From: Zea mays
Taxonomy: Eukaryota; Streptophyta; Magnoliopsida; Poales; Poaceae
NCBI RefSeq assembly: GCF_902167145.1
Contig: NC_050097.1
Location: 223,901,034-223,965,033 of the forward strand
Reading direction: 5' to 3'
Length of the DNA stretch: 64,000 nt
The notes under the pieces were generated by a model. The model had not been told where the DNA came from. It saw nothing but the letters and a program-made list of their open reading frames with translations, and ran no database searches. This document shows, one piece after another, positions 45,310-57,752 of this stretch (the first letter of the stretch is position 1; the number at the start of each line of letters is the position of its first letter). The translations under genes were made by a program, and so were the position numbers.

Positions 45310-47514
45310 TTAAGAAGATCTAGAGAAAAGGTGGGGATAATCTATGCGAAGCTCTTCTTCTCTTTCCCAAGTTGCTTCATCTTCTCCGTGGTGACTCCAT
45401 TGAACTTTACACATCTTTATAACTTTATTCCTCGTGACTCGAGTCAAAGTATCCAAAATCCTGATGGGGTACTCAGCATAAGTCAAATCCTCTTGAACAC
45501 TAAGGTCTTCCATTGATAACTGTTCTTCAGGTACCCTGAGACATTTCTTGAGCTGAGATACATGAAAGACATCATGAACATCCGCAAGATGATCCGGTAA
45601 CCCCAATTGGTATGCAACCTCTCCCACTCGCTTTAAGATTAAGAAGGGTCCAATAAAGCGAGGGGACAACTTTCCTTTGACTTTAAATCTTCTCATACCC
45701 CGGAGTGGTGACACCTTCAAATAGACATAATCTCCCTCTTTAAACTCAAGCAGTCTTCTCCGGGTATCAGCATAGCTTTTCTGCCTGGATTGTGCGGTTC
45801 TCAAATTCTCCCTTATTTGCTGATCTTGTTCCTCTGCTTCTTGTATAATCTCAGGTCCAAACAACTGTCTTTCACCAATTTGATCCCAATACAATGGAGT
45901 CCTGCACTTTCTGCCATACAAAGCCTCAAACGGTGACATCTTCAAACTGGCCTGATAGCTATTATTGTAGGAGAACTCTGCATATGGCAAACTCTTATCC
46001 CAACTTCCACCATGTTTAAGAGCACAAGCTCTTAACATATCCTCTAGCACTTGGTTAGTCCTCTCTGTCTGCCCATCAGTCTGTGGGTGATAAGCCGAAC
46101 TAAAATTTACTCTTGTATCCAATGACTCGTGCAACTTCTTCCAATATCGAGAGGTAAACTGTGGCCCTCGATCAGACACGATCTTTTTTGGTACACCATG
46201 TAAACACACAATCCGAGCCATATATAACTCTGCTAACTGAGAACCTTTATAAGTAGTCTTGACAGGAATAAAGTGAGCCACTTTAGTCAATCTATCCAAA
46301 ATCACCCATATAGCATCATATCCTTTCTGGGTGCGAGGCAATCCAGTGATGAAATCTATACCGATCTCTTCCCATTTCCACTCGGGTATCTTCAGGGGGT
46401 GCAATAGTCCAGCTGGCCTCTGATGTTCAGCCTTAACTCTTTGACATACATCGCACATATCCACATGTGCAGCCACATCTCTTTTCAATCCATACCACCA
46501 ATACTTCCGCTTCAAATCCTGATACATCTTAGTACTACCAGGATGAATAGAATAATCCGAATCATGGGCCTCTTTTAAAATAGTCTCTCGAAGGCTTTCA
46601 ATATCAGGAACACACATCCTGTCCTTGAACCATACGGTGCCTTGCTCATCTTCCGTAAATTCCGGAACTCGACCTTCAGTAATCAGATCCTTAATCTCTT
46701 TTATTTTAGCATCACCAATTTGTCCTTTGCGGATCTCTTGCTCCAAAGTAGGTTCCACATCAATAGTAACTCCTTCAGTATGAGTAACCATTCCCAGGTT
46801 GAGTCTCCTGAAATCTTCAACAATCTCATCGGGTAGCTGGGCAACAACAGCTGAATGAACATGCTCCTTTCGACTCAAGGCATCTGCAACCAAATTTGCC
46901 TTGCCTGGGTGGTAATGAATCTCCAAATCATAATCCTTAATGAGCTCCAACCAACGGCGTTGCCTAAGGTTGAGATCCTTCTGAGTGAATATATACTTCA
47001 AACTCTTATGATCCGTATATACTTGGCACTTAGTTCCCATGATGTAGTGTCTCCAAATCTTAAGTGCATGCACAACGACAGCCAATTCCAAGTCATGAGT
47101 GGGGTAGTTCAATTCATGTTTCCGCAACTGACAAGACGTGTACGCAATCACATGCCCTTCTTGCATAAGCACACATCCAAAGCCTTGGCCACATGCATCA
47201 CAATAAATGTCAAATCCCTTCTGCAGATCTGGCATAATCAATACTGGAGGTGACATCAATCTCTCCTTCAATTGATCAAAACTCTCTTGGCACTTCTCAT
47301 TCCACTTAAATTCTCGTCCTTTCTCCAAAAGCGAAGTCATAGGCTTAGCAATCTTAGAGAATCCTTCAATAAATCTCCGATAATATCCTGCTAATCCCAA
47401 GAAACTCCGAATCTCAGTAACTGTTGTGGGTACTCTCCACTCCATTATCTCCTTAACCTTAGCAGGATCCACTGAAATTCCTCCATTAGAAATAATATGA
47501 CCAAGAAATGGCAC
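45310..47514 (-). CDS. pol: Tekay pol: end of reverse transcriptase, RNase H, integrase, chromodomain
   Basis: 734 codons open. Residues 1-95 are the reverse transcriptase thumb ([13 protein letters not shown]). RNase H spans about 100-215 ([28 protein letters not shown]). The integrase zinc finger is at about 325-375 ([22 protein letters not shown]); the catalytic D, D, E residues sit in [16 protein letters not shown] and DGQTERTNQ (about 395-510). A GPF/Y-like part ([18 protein letters not shown]) and a chromodomain ([18 protein letters not shown], about 690-730) follow. The frame is the 3' part of a longer pol; the stop at 47557-47559 separates it from the catalytic RT part. Confidence 0.9.
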   Translation of the reverse strand: MPFLGHIISNGGISVDPAKVKEIMEWRVPTTVTEIRSFLGLAGYYRRFIEGFSKIAKPMTSLLEKGREFKWNEKCQESFDQLKERLMSPPVLIMPDLQKGFDIYCDACGQGFGCVLMQEGHVIAYTSCQLRKHELNYPTHDLELAVVVHALKIWRHYIMGTKCQVYTDHKSLKYIFTQKDLNLRQRRWLELIKDYDLEIHYHPGKANLVADALSRKEHVHSAVVAQLPDEIVEDFRRLNLGMVTHTEGVTIDVEPTLEQEIRKGQIGDAKIKEIKDLITEGRVPEFTEDEQGTVWFKDRMCVPDIESLRETILKEAHDSDYSIHPGSTKMYQDLKRKYWWYGLKRDVAAHVDMCDVCQRVKAEHQRPAGLLHPLKIPEWKWEEIGIDFITGLPRTQKGYDAIWVILDRLTKVAHFIPVKTTYKGSQLAELYMARIVCLHGVPKKIVSDRGPQFTSRYWKKLHESLDTRVNFSSAYHPQTDGQTERTNQVLEDMLRACALKHGGSWDKSLPYAEFSYNNSYQASLKMSPFEALYGRKCRTPLYWDQIGERQLFGPEIIQEAEEQDQQIRENLRTAQSRQKSYADTRRRLLEFKEGDYVYLKVSPLRGMRRFKVKGKLSPRFIGPFLILKRVGEVAYQLGLPDHLADVHDVFHVSQLKKCLRVPEEQLSMEDLSVQEDLTYAEYPIRILDTLTRVTRNKVIKMCKVQWSHHGEDEATWEREEELRIDYPHLFSRSS

Positions 47515-47556
47515 CTTGTCAATCCAAAACTCGCATTTGCTATACTTGGCGTAGCG

Positions 47557-48410
47557 TTAATTGTCTCGTAGCTTTTGTAGCACCAATCTCAGATGTTCCT
47601 CATGGTCGTTATCACTCTGAGAATAAATGAGAATATCGTCGATGAATACCACGACGAATCTGTCCAAATACTCCATAAACACCTTATTCATCAAGTTCAT
47701 AAAATGAGCTGGTGCATTAGTTAATCCAAACGACATAACAGTAAACTCATATAATCCATATCGAGTCGAGAAAGCTGTCTTGGGAATATCCGATGGTCTA
47801 ATCCTCATCTGATGGTAACCGGATCGAAGATCAATCTTCGAGAATACCCTAGCACCTCTCATCTGATCAAATAAATCCTCAATGTAGGGTAATGGACACT
47901 TGTTCTTCATAGTGACATCGTTAAGGGACCTATAATCCACGTACACCCCTTGCGATCCTTCTTTCTTCTGTACAATTAGAATCGGCGCTCCACAAGGTGA
48001 GGACTCGGATGAATGTACCCAGCCTCTTGTAACTTCGTTAAGTGTTTCTTGAGTTCTTTTAACTCTTCTACATACATCCTATATGGCCGTTTAGAAATAG
48101 GAGCAGTTCCATGTAAGAGATCTATGATAAACTCAACTTCTCTATCGGGTGGCATCCCTGTTAACTCCTCTGGAAAGACATCCGAAAAATCTCTAACCAC
48201 ACGGATGTTGACACCAACAAACTTCTCATCTACTAAGAATGTCGCTAGTCTAATGGTGGTAGTTATTGCAATTCCAACTTTAAATCTTTGCCCTTTGGAA
48301 CTGGTGAGTTCTACAGCTCCCTTAGCACAGTGTATATACTGCCTTTGTCCTTCTTAACCATGATATACCAAGGATCAAATCTATAGTGCTCTCTTCTAAC
48401 ACTATAGGGG
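47557..48410 (-). pseudogene. pol: Tekay pol: remnant of protease and N-terminal reverse transcriptase
   Basis: Reads leftward from about 48410: a protease C-terminal remnant (DLILGISWLRR), a shift, then DFSDVFPEELTGMPPDREVE (74-codon frame 48200-47976), a one-base loss in the SPCGAP stretch, then 129 codons (47946-47557) with [18 protein letters not shown] and the catalytic FIDDIL in place of YVDD. A TAA at 47559-47557 follows LRDN. gag and most of protease are missing; the sequence to the right of about 48420 is untranslated leader. Confidence 0.85.
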
Positions 48411-48420
48411 TCGCCCATCT

Positions 48421-48896
48421 GGGTTAGAAATACAGGGTAAGAAAAGAAAGGATTGTAGACAAGGCAGTGATTACGAAGCATGTTACTTTGGGGGATTTAT
48501 TAGCGAAGTGTGTCACCTACTAAAGCTAATTCATTACCTTATGGTGGTACATGCTAAGATGCCCGTCTATACTATTTCAATCAATCAAAGAAGCAAATCA
48601 GGCATTGATCATCAGAACAATCAACCAACATTTTTTTTTAAGAAAATAGTTTTAACTTTTGTTTCGGGTTCCCTAACTCTTAAGAATGTCATAGGGGTAG
48701 GGATTCCAAGGTTTGAAATCCATCTTGTCTCAGAGTAGAAAAGGTAAGAATGATCAGAGTAGAACAGTAGAAGGTGAGATAGGATCAAGATAAGGTAAGT
48801 ATGGAATGAATCAGAGTAAGATAAGTGTAGAATGAATCAGAATGAGATAAGTAAGTAAGGGTTTGTCCATTCTATCTAGGTTTCGTCCTACAGTCA
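48421..48896 (-). other. Tekay 5' leader
   Basis: About 480 bp between the primer-binding site and the pol remnant with no open frame of note. Contains repeats of gaatcagagtaagataagt type at 48745-48860. Confidence 0.6.
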
Positions 48897-48914
48897 ACAT
48901 TTCCTCTGATACCA
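48897..48914 (-). other. Tekay primer-binding site (initiator Met tRNA type)
   Basis: TGGTATCAGAGGAAATGT on the minus strand, four bases inside the 5' LTR. TGGTATCAGAG is the classic sequence complementary to the 3' end of initiator methionine tRNA. Confidence 0.92.
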
Positions 48915-48918
48915 CTTC

Positions 48919-51900
48919 TGTAACACCCGGTTTTAAAGAACAAAGCCGGGTGCATCTCATACATGCGCCAAAGAAGACAACATATATAATAACAGAGTGT
49001 ATAGAGATAAATGTCATAAAACATCAGAGTACTTATTACATAGCGGAAGTCTTATTACAAAATAAAATAATAAAGATAAAGCGAACTAAGGATCGTCGGC
49101 GCCAATGTCGACCGAGACACGCCACCTAGATCAGATCGAACTCCTCAGTGTTAGGCGGCTCCTCCTCGACCACCTGTTCTTCTCCTGTGGGGGGGTGTGA
49201 GACAGCAAGAGTGAGCTCACATACGTTCATAGCTCAACAAGTCGTGGGGAATAATGTGGCATGAACTCACCAAAGGTGGGAGTTCATGTAGTGTAAGGCT
49301 AATCAATGGAATAAAGGCTGAGGCTGAGCATTGCTTTTATAAGTTGGTCAAAATTTTATTAGCAATTACTAAGTGTAAGTAAATACCAAACCTTAATAAT
49401 AATAAAGAACAGTAATAGTAAAATAATCCCAAATGCGATGCAAATGTCAAATTGAATTTAAGTTCCATATTTAATCATGTGAGTGTCCGAGCCGCTCTTG
49501 ACCGTGAGCACGGCTAGTATACTAGTTTTACACTCTGCAGAGGTTGCGCATCTTTACCCACAAGTCGTGTATCCCATGTCGCCTGGGTTTGCAAGGCCCT
49601 TAGACACTACCGAGGTGAATGGCTAGGGATCCACTACGAGGCCTTTACAAAGTTCCACTAGCTTCCGAAAACCCGCTACAGTTTATAGGAAGATCCAGTA
49701 CAGGGTTCCTGGCTGACCGCCATCGCAGCAAAATCAACCAGGGACCTCCCCGCACTGACCTCTCCCCTACTGCCCTTGCCCCTTTCAGGTAAGGTAGTCT
49801 TCCACTAGCTTTCCTAATTAGTCAGCCAAGGGCGTCCCATTAAACCCTTGTGGTAGCACTGTTTTCCCGGGTGGTTCTCCATGTTCCCATTAACATAATG
49901 ATCTTATCATGAACATAAAATAATGAACAGATAATAGAAAGTGTAGTCATGAGTCATAAATATCTTTATACCCAAATCCACATAAAGCAATAGCATGTAC
50001 TACCCAAAAATTTAGTAGTAAAACCAGTGGTGAAACAAGGCATAAAGATAGTCAAATCTAGGGCAACCTATTGGGTCCCAGCAAAATTAACCTATGCAGA
50101 TCATTATGATTAATAAGAACATGAATGGGTAAAAAAAAGTGATCAAGGGCACAACTTGCCTTTAATGAGCTCCTGCTCAGCTATCTCTATTTGTTGAACC
50201 TCAGTTTCCACAATGGCTTGCTCGTCTATCCGCATCAACACAATACATACATAGTATAGCCAAAATAAACATCACACCAAACATGTAAATAAAATATACA
50301 GTAAAAATCTACACATTAAAATGAGATCATAGGAACTGGAATCATTAAATTTGGAGTTATAGATTTCAAGTCATGAATTTCCTAAGGTTTAATGTGATTA
50401 GAATAGGATTAGATGATAAATTAATTTTCTAACTGAGTTCATGTCAAAACAGTGAGACTAAATGATAAAGAATATTATTACAAAATTTTAGAAACTGGAA
50501 TGGTTCAATTTGGACCAAAAATGGAATTTCTATGAATTTTACAAGTTTCTAGATTTGTTTTTGTATTAAAAATGAATTTCTATATGTATTTCCCTATTTT
50601 ATTCCCCTCTGGACTGGGCGACAAAATTGCAGAAAGCGCGAGGGCCCTGGCGCAAATGTTACTAAGACTCAGAAAACCCACCAGGTGGACTGCGGGTTGT
50701 TTTGACATAAACCGAGGGGCCCAAATGCAATTTAGACCCGCGAAGGGGGTATCCTGTGTTTTCAGTCGTTGGATTGGAAATCTACGTCCGTTAATTAATG
50801 AGGTGAAGGGGTAAGCTGTTCTAATCCCGCGCGTTCACCCGCAGATCAACGGACACCGATCAACCATCGCCAGATCCGATCGGAGCCACAATTCCCAGAT
50901 CTAACGGTCGCCAATCCTCCAAGCCAAGATCTAATCGTATCCGTTTATTACGTGATCAACGATCACGGGCCCGTCTTCTACCCCTATACAGACCCGAGTG
51001 GTGCGTTTCCCAGGGATGGCGGCGCCCCAGTTCTCACGGCGGTGACCGTCGCCGTGCATGGCTAGCAAGCGATCCAAAGCCCCAACTCTACCGCAAAACC
51101 TAGCTACACGATGAAGAGACCGTAGAGAGCTGGGTTGCGGTGCCTTACCAAAGAATACGGTGATGACCGGTCCGGTCCGTGGCGTGGCGTCGACTACCTA
51201 CTCCGGTGAGAAATCCTTCTCGGCTCTGGGCTCCCCATGCTCCGATGAAGCCACGAGCACGCGCTACGCTTTGCGGCAAACATCGCACGGGGATCAGATG
51301 GGCTCGGTTGGTGCCGACCATGTGCGTCGACAACGGCGGCCATTCCACGTTCTCTCCCTCCCCGAGTGTGGCAATGGCGAGATAGGTAATGAAGGAGCTG
51401 TGGTGGTTTTGAGTGTAATGGAGAGAACGTTGCGCCGCATAAGTACTCAAGGACCTGGGCAAATAGTCTAGCGGGACGTGCGCGCGGGTCAGCGAACTAA
51501 CTCCGATCAACGCGGAGGAGCTCACGGTGCGTAGGCCGTTTTCGGTTCCGAGCAACCCGGAAGAGCTGACCAATGGGACCCGGGGTTTGGCTTTATACTC
51601 ACCCACGCAGGTCGGTTCGGGATCGCCCAGTTGGCGGATGGGCCCCTGCTCGTGGTCAGCAGGAATCGCGCAGCGGCGGCGGTGATTTCGGTCGGCCATT
51701 GCGCACGCTAGGAGGAAGATCCACAGTGTGCCTAGGGCCCACCCGGCAGCGACCAAAGTTGAAAGGAAGCGCGCACCACGTGAGGCTGGCACTCAGCCCC
51801 ACCAGTCGGCGAGGTGGCGCGGCCGGTTGCAGAAGTAGGATGGGCCGGCGCGGTTGAAGTGGGGAGTGGGCCGAATTGGAGGTATGGCGGCCCATGAGGC

Positions 51901-52336
51901 TGGTTTTGTTTTATTCTTTTTATTTTCTATTCCTTTTCCTCTCTATTTTCAACTCCAATTTGAATTCAAATTTCGAATCAACCTTAGGCCAAATTTATTC
52001 CCAAATCATATGGTGAAGTTAAAATACAAGTTTTTAGAGATATAATTATATTATTTATATTTTTTTATATATATCATTTCTCTTCTTCTCATTTTCAAAA
52101 ACCCTAGGTTTAATTTAGGGCTTAATTCAACTTCTAGTAATTATTATCTTATTACCATTAACATTATTATTTTATTTAATGCACAAACATATAAACTCCA
52201 ACATGATGCATTCTTTTTTTTATCATTTGTTTGAATTAAACTCCAAATTTTGTGTATGCTCTTTTTATGACGCAAATGAGGCACATCAAATAAGGAAAAC
52301 ACTATATATTCCTTGGACACAATTTTGAGTATTACA
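48919..52336 (-). repeat. Tekay element 5' LTR
   Basis: 3418 bp, same length as the 3' LTR. Differs from it at four sites by eye. Confidence 0.95.
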
Positions 52337-52341
52337 CGATG
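52337..52341. repeat. Target-site duplication of Tekay element, right copy (cgatg)
   Basis: Matches 41849-41853. Gypsy-2 gag coding resumes here. Confidence 0.95.
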
Positions 52342-54462
52342 TCAGGGTAAGGCCGCCACCGGTTTCCAGCGGGGTCGGCCAGAACCTGGCTGCAGCGGCA
52401 ATACTTCTTCGCGCGATGCCGGAGCCATCAACCACCGAGGGGCGGCGAATTCAAGGAGAGCTCAAGAATCTCCTAGAGGATGCCACGGTCCGACGGGCCG
52501 AAAGCTCCGCCTCCCGAAGGCAGGGGTACCCCTCGGAACATCGCGCCGCGACTTCCCGATTCATGCGGGAAGCCTCGGTCCACACCGGGCGCACGCGCAA
52601 CACAGCGCCTGCGGCCCCGGGTCGCCTCGGCAACGAGCACCATCACCGCAACCGTCGGGCCCACCTCGACAAGAGGGTGCGCCGAGGCTACCACCCCAGG
52701 CGTGGGGGACGCTATGACAGCGGGGAGGATCAGAGTCCCTCGCCTGAGCCACCCGGTCCGCAGGCTTTCAGCCGCGCCATACGACGGGCGCCGTTCCCGA
52801 CCCGGTTCCGAACCCCGACTACTATCACAAAGTACTCAGGGGAGACGAGACCGGAACTGTGGCTCGCGGACTACCGACTGGCCTGGCAACTGGGTGGAAC
52901 GGACGATGACAACCTCATCATCCGCAACCTCCCCCTGTTCCTTTCCGACACCGCTCGCGCCTGGCTGGAGCACCTGCCTCTGGGTCAGATCTCCAACTGG
53001 GACGACCTGGTCCAAGCCTTCACCGGCAATTTCCAGGGCACGTACGTGCGCCCTAGAAACTCCTGGGATCTCCGAAGCCGCCGCCAGCAGCCGGGAGAGT
53101 CTCTCCGAGACTACATCCGGCGATTCTCGAAGCAGCGCACCAAGCTGCCCAACATCACCGATTCAGATGTCATCGACGCGTTCCTCGCCGGCACCACCTG
53201 TCGCGACCTGGTGAGCAAGCTGGGTCGCAAGACCCCCACCAGGGCAAGCGAGCTGATGGACATCTCCACCAAGTTCGCCTCTGGCCAGGAGGCGGTCGAA
53301 GCCATCTTCTGGAAGGACAAGCAGCCCCAGGGCCGCCCACCGAAAGATGTCCCCGAGGCGTCAACTTAGCGCGGCGCCAAAAAGAAAGGCAAGAAGAAGT
53401 CGCAAGCGAAACGCGACGCCGCCGACGCGGACCTTGTCGCCATCGCCGAGTACAAGAACCCTCGGAAACCTCCCGAAGGTGCCAACCTCTTCGACAAGAT
53501 GCTCAAGGAGCCGTGCCCCTATCATCAGGGGCCCGTCAAGCACACCCTTGAGGAGTGTGCCATGCTTCGGCGCGACTTTCACAAGGCCGAGCCACCCGCG
53601 GAGGGTGGTAGGGCTCGCGACGACGATAAGAAGGAAGATCACCAGGCAGGAGAGTTCCCCGAGGTCCGCGACTGCTTCATGATCTACGGTGGGCAAGTGG
53701 CGAATGCCTCGGCTCGGCACCGCAAGCAAGAGCATCGGGAGGTCTGCTCGGTAAAGGTGGCAGCGCCATTCTACCTAGACTGGTCCGACAAGCCCATCAC
53801 CTTCGACCAAGACGACCACCCCGACCGCGTGCGAGCCCGGGGAAATACCCGCTCGTGGTCGACCCCGTCATCGGCAACGTCAGGCTCACCAAGGTCCTCA
53901 TGGACGGAGGCAGCAGCCTCAACATCATCTACGTCGAGACCCTCGGGCTCCTGCAGATTGATCTGTCCTCGGTCCGGGCAGGCGCTGCGCCTTTCCACGG
54001 GATCATCACTAGGAAACGCGTCCAACCCTCGGACAACTCGATCTACCCGTCTGCTTTGGGACACCCTCCAACTTCCAAAGGGAGACCCTCACGTTCGAGG
54101 TGGTCGGGTTTCGAGGAACCTACCACGCTGTGCTGGGGAGACCATGCTACGCCAAGTTCATGGCCGTCCCCAACTACACCTACCTCAAGCTTAAGATGTC
54201 GGGCCCCAACGGGGTCATCACCGTCGGCCCCACGTACCGACACGCGTACGAATGCGACGTGGAGTGCGTGGAGTGCGCCGAGGCCCTCGCCGAATCCGAG
54301 GCCCTCATCGCCGACCTGGGGAGCCTCTCTAGGGAGGTGCTAGACGTGAAGCGCCACGCCGACAACTTCGAGCCAGCGGAGACGGTTAAATCCGTCCCTC
54401 TCGACCCCAGCAACGACGCCTCCAAGCAAATCCGGATCGGCTCCGAGCTCGATCCCAAATAG
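52342..54462 (+). pseudogene. gag: Gypsy-2 gag C-part and protease
   Basis: Resumes after the Tekay insertion. Open 52416-53366 (Gag domain: LPLFLSDTARAWLEHLPLGQ, FSKQRTKLPNITDSDVIDAF) to TAG at 53367-53369. It continues as EPCPYHQGPVKHTLEECAML (Cys/His motif), shifts frame near 53830, reads VLMDGGSSLNIIYVETLGLL (protease active site DGGS), shifts again near 54030, and ends with the conserved GSELDPK then TAG at 54460-54462. In total one stop and two frameshifts, apart from the conserved junction stop. Confidence 0.88.
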
Positions 54463-54468
54463 GAAGCA

Positions 54469-57400
54469 GTGCTCGTTGACTTTCTCCGCGCAAACGCCAA
54501 CGTTTTCGCGTGGAGTCCCTCGGACATGCCCGACATACCGAGGGATGTCGTCGAGCACTCGCTGGATATCCGAGCTGGAGCCCGACCCGTGAAGCAGCCT
54601 CTGCGCCGATTCGACGAAGAAAAGTGCAAAGCCATAGGCGAGGAGATCCACAAGCTAATGGCGGCAGGGTTCATCAAAGAGGTATTCCATCCCGAATGGC
54701 TTGCCAACCTTGTGCTTGTGAGAAAGAAAGGAGGGAAATGGCGGATGTGTGTAGACTACACTGGTCTAAACAAAGCATGTCCGAAAGTTCCCCACCCTCT
54801 GCCTCGCATCGATCAGATCGTGGATTCCACTGCTGGGTGCGAAATCCTGTCTTTCCTCGATGCCTACTTAAGGTATCACCAAATTAGGATGAAAGAGTCC
54901 GACCAGCTCACGACTTCTTTCATCACACCTTTCGGCATGTACTGCTATGTTACCATGCCGTTCGGTTTGAGGAATGCGGGTGCGACATACCAAAGGTGCA
55001 TGAACCATGTGTTCGGCGAACACATTGGCCGAACGGTCGATGCCTGTGTCGATGACATCGTAGTCAAGACGAGGAAAGCCTCCGACCTCCTTTCCGACCT
55101 TGAAGCGACATTCCGATGTCTCAAGGCGAAAGGCGTGAAGCTCAATCCCGAGAAGTGTGTCTTCGGGGTTCCCCGAGGCATGCTCTTGGGGTTCATCGTC
55201 TCCGAGCGGGGCATCGAGGCCAACCCGAAGAAGATCGCAACCATCACCAGCATGGGGCCCATCAAGGACTTGAAAGGCGTACAGAGAGTCACGGGATGTC
55301 TTGCGGCTCTGAGCAGTTTCATCTCGCGCCTCGGCGAAAGAGGCCTGCCTCTGTACCGCCTCTTAAGGAAGGCCGAGTGCTTCACTTGGACCCCTGAGGC
55401 TGAGGAAGCCATCGGGAACCTGAAGGCGCTCCTCACGAACGCGCCCATCTTGGTGCCCCCCGCTGCCGGAGAAGCCCTCTTAAACTACGTCGCCGCGACC
55501 ACTCAGGTGGTTAGCGCCGCGATCGTGGTTGAGAGACGAGAAGAGGGGCATGCATTGCCCGTCTAGAGGCCAGTCTACTTCATCAGCGAGGTACTGTCCG
55601 AGACCAAGATCTGCTACCCACAAATTCAGAAGCTGCTGTACGCGGTAATCCTGACGCAGCGGAAGTTGCGACACTACTTCGAGTCTCATCCGGTAACTGT
55701 GGTGTCATCCTTCCCCCTGGGGGAGATCATCCAGTGCCGAGAGGCCTCGGGTAGAATTGCAAAGTGGGCGGTGGAAATCATGGGCGAAACGATCTCGTTC
55801 GCCCCTCGGAAGGCCATCAAGTCCCAGGTCTTGGCGAACTTCGTGGCTGAATGGGTCGACACCCAGCTCCCAACAGCTCCGATCCAACCGGAACTCTGGA
55901 CCATGTTCTTCGACGGGTCGCTGATGAAGACAGGAGCAGGCGCAGGCCTGCTCTTCATCTCGCCCCTCGGGAAGCACCTACGCTACGTGCTACGCCTCCA
56001 CTTCCCGGCGTCCAACAATGTGGCTGAGTACGAGGCCTTGGTCAACGGGTTGTGCATCACCATCGAGCTAGGGGTCCGACGCCTTGATGCTCGTGGTGAC
56101 TCGCAGCTCGTCATCGACCAAGTCATGAAGAACTCCCACTGCCGCGACCCGAAGATGGAAGCCTACTGCGATGAGGTTCGGCGCTTGGAAGACAAGTTTT
56201 ACGGGCTCGAGCTCTAGCACATCGCCCGACGCTACAACGAGACTGCGGACGAGCTGGCTAAAATAGCCTCGGGGCGAACAACGGTTCCCCCAGACGTCTT
56301 CTCCCGAGACCTGCATCAACCCTCCGTCAAGACCAATGACACGCCCGAGCCCGTGAAGCCCTTGGCTCAGTCCGAGGCACCCTCGGCTCAGTCCGAGGCA
56401 CCCTCGACTCCATCCGAGGCACCCTCGGCTCGGCCCGAGGTACCCTCGGCCCCCGAGGGTGAGGCACTGCGCATCGAGGAGGAGCGAAGCGGGGTCACGC
56501 CTAATCGAAACTGGCAGACCCGTACCTGCAATATCTCCACCGAGGAGAGCTACCCCTCGACCAAGCCGAAGCTCGGCGGTTGGCGCGGCGCGCCAAGTCG
56601 TTCATCTTGTTAGGAGACGGGAAGGAACTCTACCACCGCAGCCCCTCAGGAATCCTCCAGCGATGCATTTCCATCGCCAAAGGCCAGGAGCTCCTACAGG
56701 AGATACACTCGGGGGCTTGCGGCCATCACGCAGCACCTCGAGCCCTTGTTGGAAACGCCTTCCGACAAGGTTTCTACTGGCCGACGGCGGTGGCCGACGC
56801 CACTAGAATTGTCCGCACCTGCGAAGGGTGTTAGTTCTACGCAAGGCAGACCCACCTGCCCGCTCAGGCCCTGCAGACCATACCCATCACCTGGCCGTTT
56901 GCTGTGTGGGGTCTAGACCTAGTCGGCCCCTTGCAGAAGGCACCTGGGGGCTACACGCACCTGTTGGTCGCCATCGACAAATTCTCCAAGTGGATCGAGG
57001 TCCGACCCTTAAACAGCATCAGGTCCGAACAGGCGGTGGCGTTCTTCACCAACATCATCCATCGCTTTGGGGTCCTGAACTCCATCATCACCGACAACGG
57101 CACCCAGTTCACCGGCAGAAAGTTCCTGGACTTCTGCGAGGATCACCACATCCGGGTGGACTGGGCCGCCGTGGCTCACCCCATGACGAATGGGCAGGTA
57201 GAACGTGCCAACGACATGATTCTGCAAGGACTCAAGCCTCGGATCTACAACGACCTCAACAAGTTCAGCAAGCGATGGATGAAGGAACTCCCCTCGGTGG
57301 TCTGGAGTCTGAGGACAACGCCGAGCCGAGCCACGAGCTTCACACTGGTCTTTCTAGTCTATGGGGTCGATGCCATCTTGCCCACAGACTTAGAATACGG

Positions 57401-57752
57401 TTCCCCAAGGACGAGGGCCTACGCCGACCAAAGCAATCAAGCTAATCGATAAGACTCACTGGACCAGCTGGAAGAGGCTCGGGACATGGCCTTACTACAC
57501 TCGGCGCGGTACCAGCAGTCCCTGCGACGCTACCACGCCTGAGGGGTTCAGTCCCGAGACCTCCAGGTGGGCGACCTGGTGCTTCGGCTGCGACAAGACG
57601 CCCGAGGGCGGCACAAGCTCACGCCTCCCTGGGAAGGGTCGTTCATCATCGCCAAAGTTCTGAAGCCCGGGACGTACAAGCTGGCCAACAGTCAAGGCGA
57701 GGTCTACAGCAACGCTTGGAACATCCGATCGCTACGTCGCTTCTACCCTTAA
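54469..57752 (+). pseudogene. pol: Gypsy-2 pol
   Basis: Full-length homologue of Gypsy-1 pol with all domains in order. The reverse transcriptase motif reads CVDDIVVK (Tyr of YVDD lost). Stops: TAG 55564-55566 (CAG in Gypsy-1), TAG 56215-56217, TAG 56832-56834 (CAG), TAA 57450-57452, TGA 57541-57543 (CGA). A frameshift lies in the linker near 56550. The linker has an expanded EAPSAQS-type repeat (56355-56460). The integrase keeps WGLDLVGP, ITDNGTQF and NGQVERAND. Dead copy. Confidence 0.9.

Larger units (their letters stand above)
41854..52336 (-). mobile_element. Tekay/Del-type chromovirus, young but lacking gag
   Basis: Minus-strand element with 3418-bp LTRs at both ends (tgtaacacccgg...attaca), a 3.65-kb interior, initiator-Met primer-binding site and polypurine tract, inserted in Gypsy-2 gag. 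The integrase ends in a chromodomain, as in the Tekay/Del clade. I count only four LTR differences (42650/49715, 43190/50255, 43739/50804, 44731/51796), all transitions. At 1.3e-8 per site per year that is about 45,000 years. gag and most of protease are absent, and pol has a frameshift and a stop. Confidence 0.95.
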
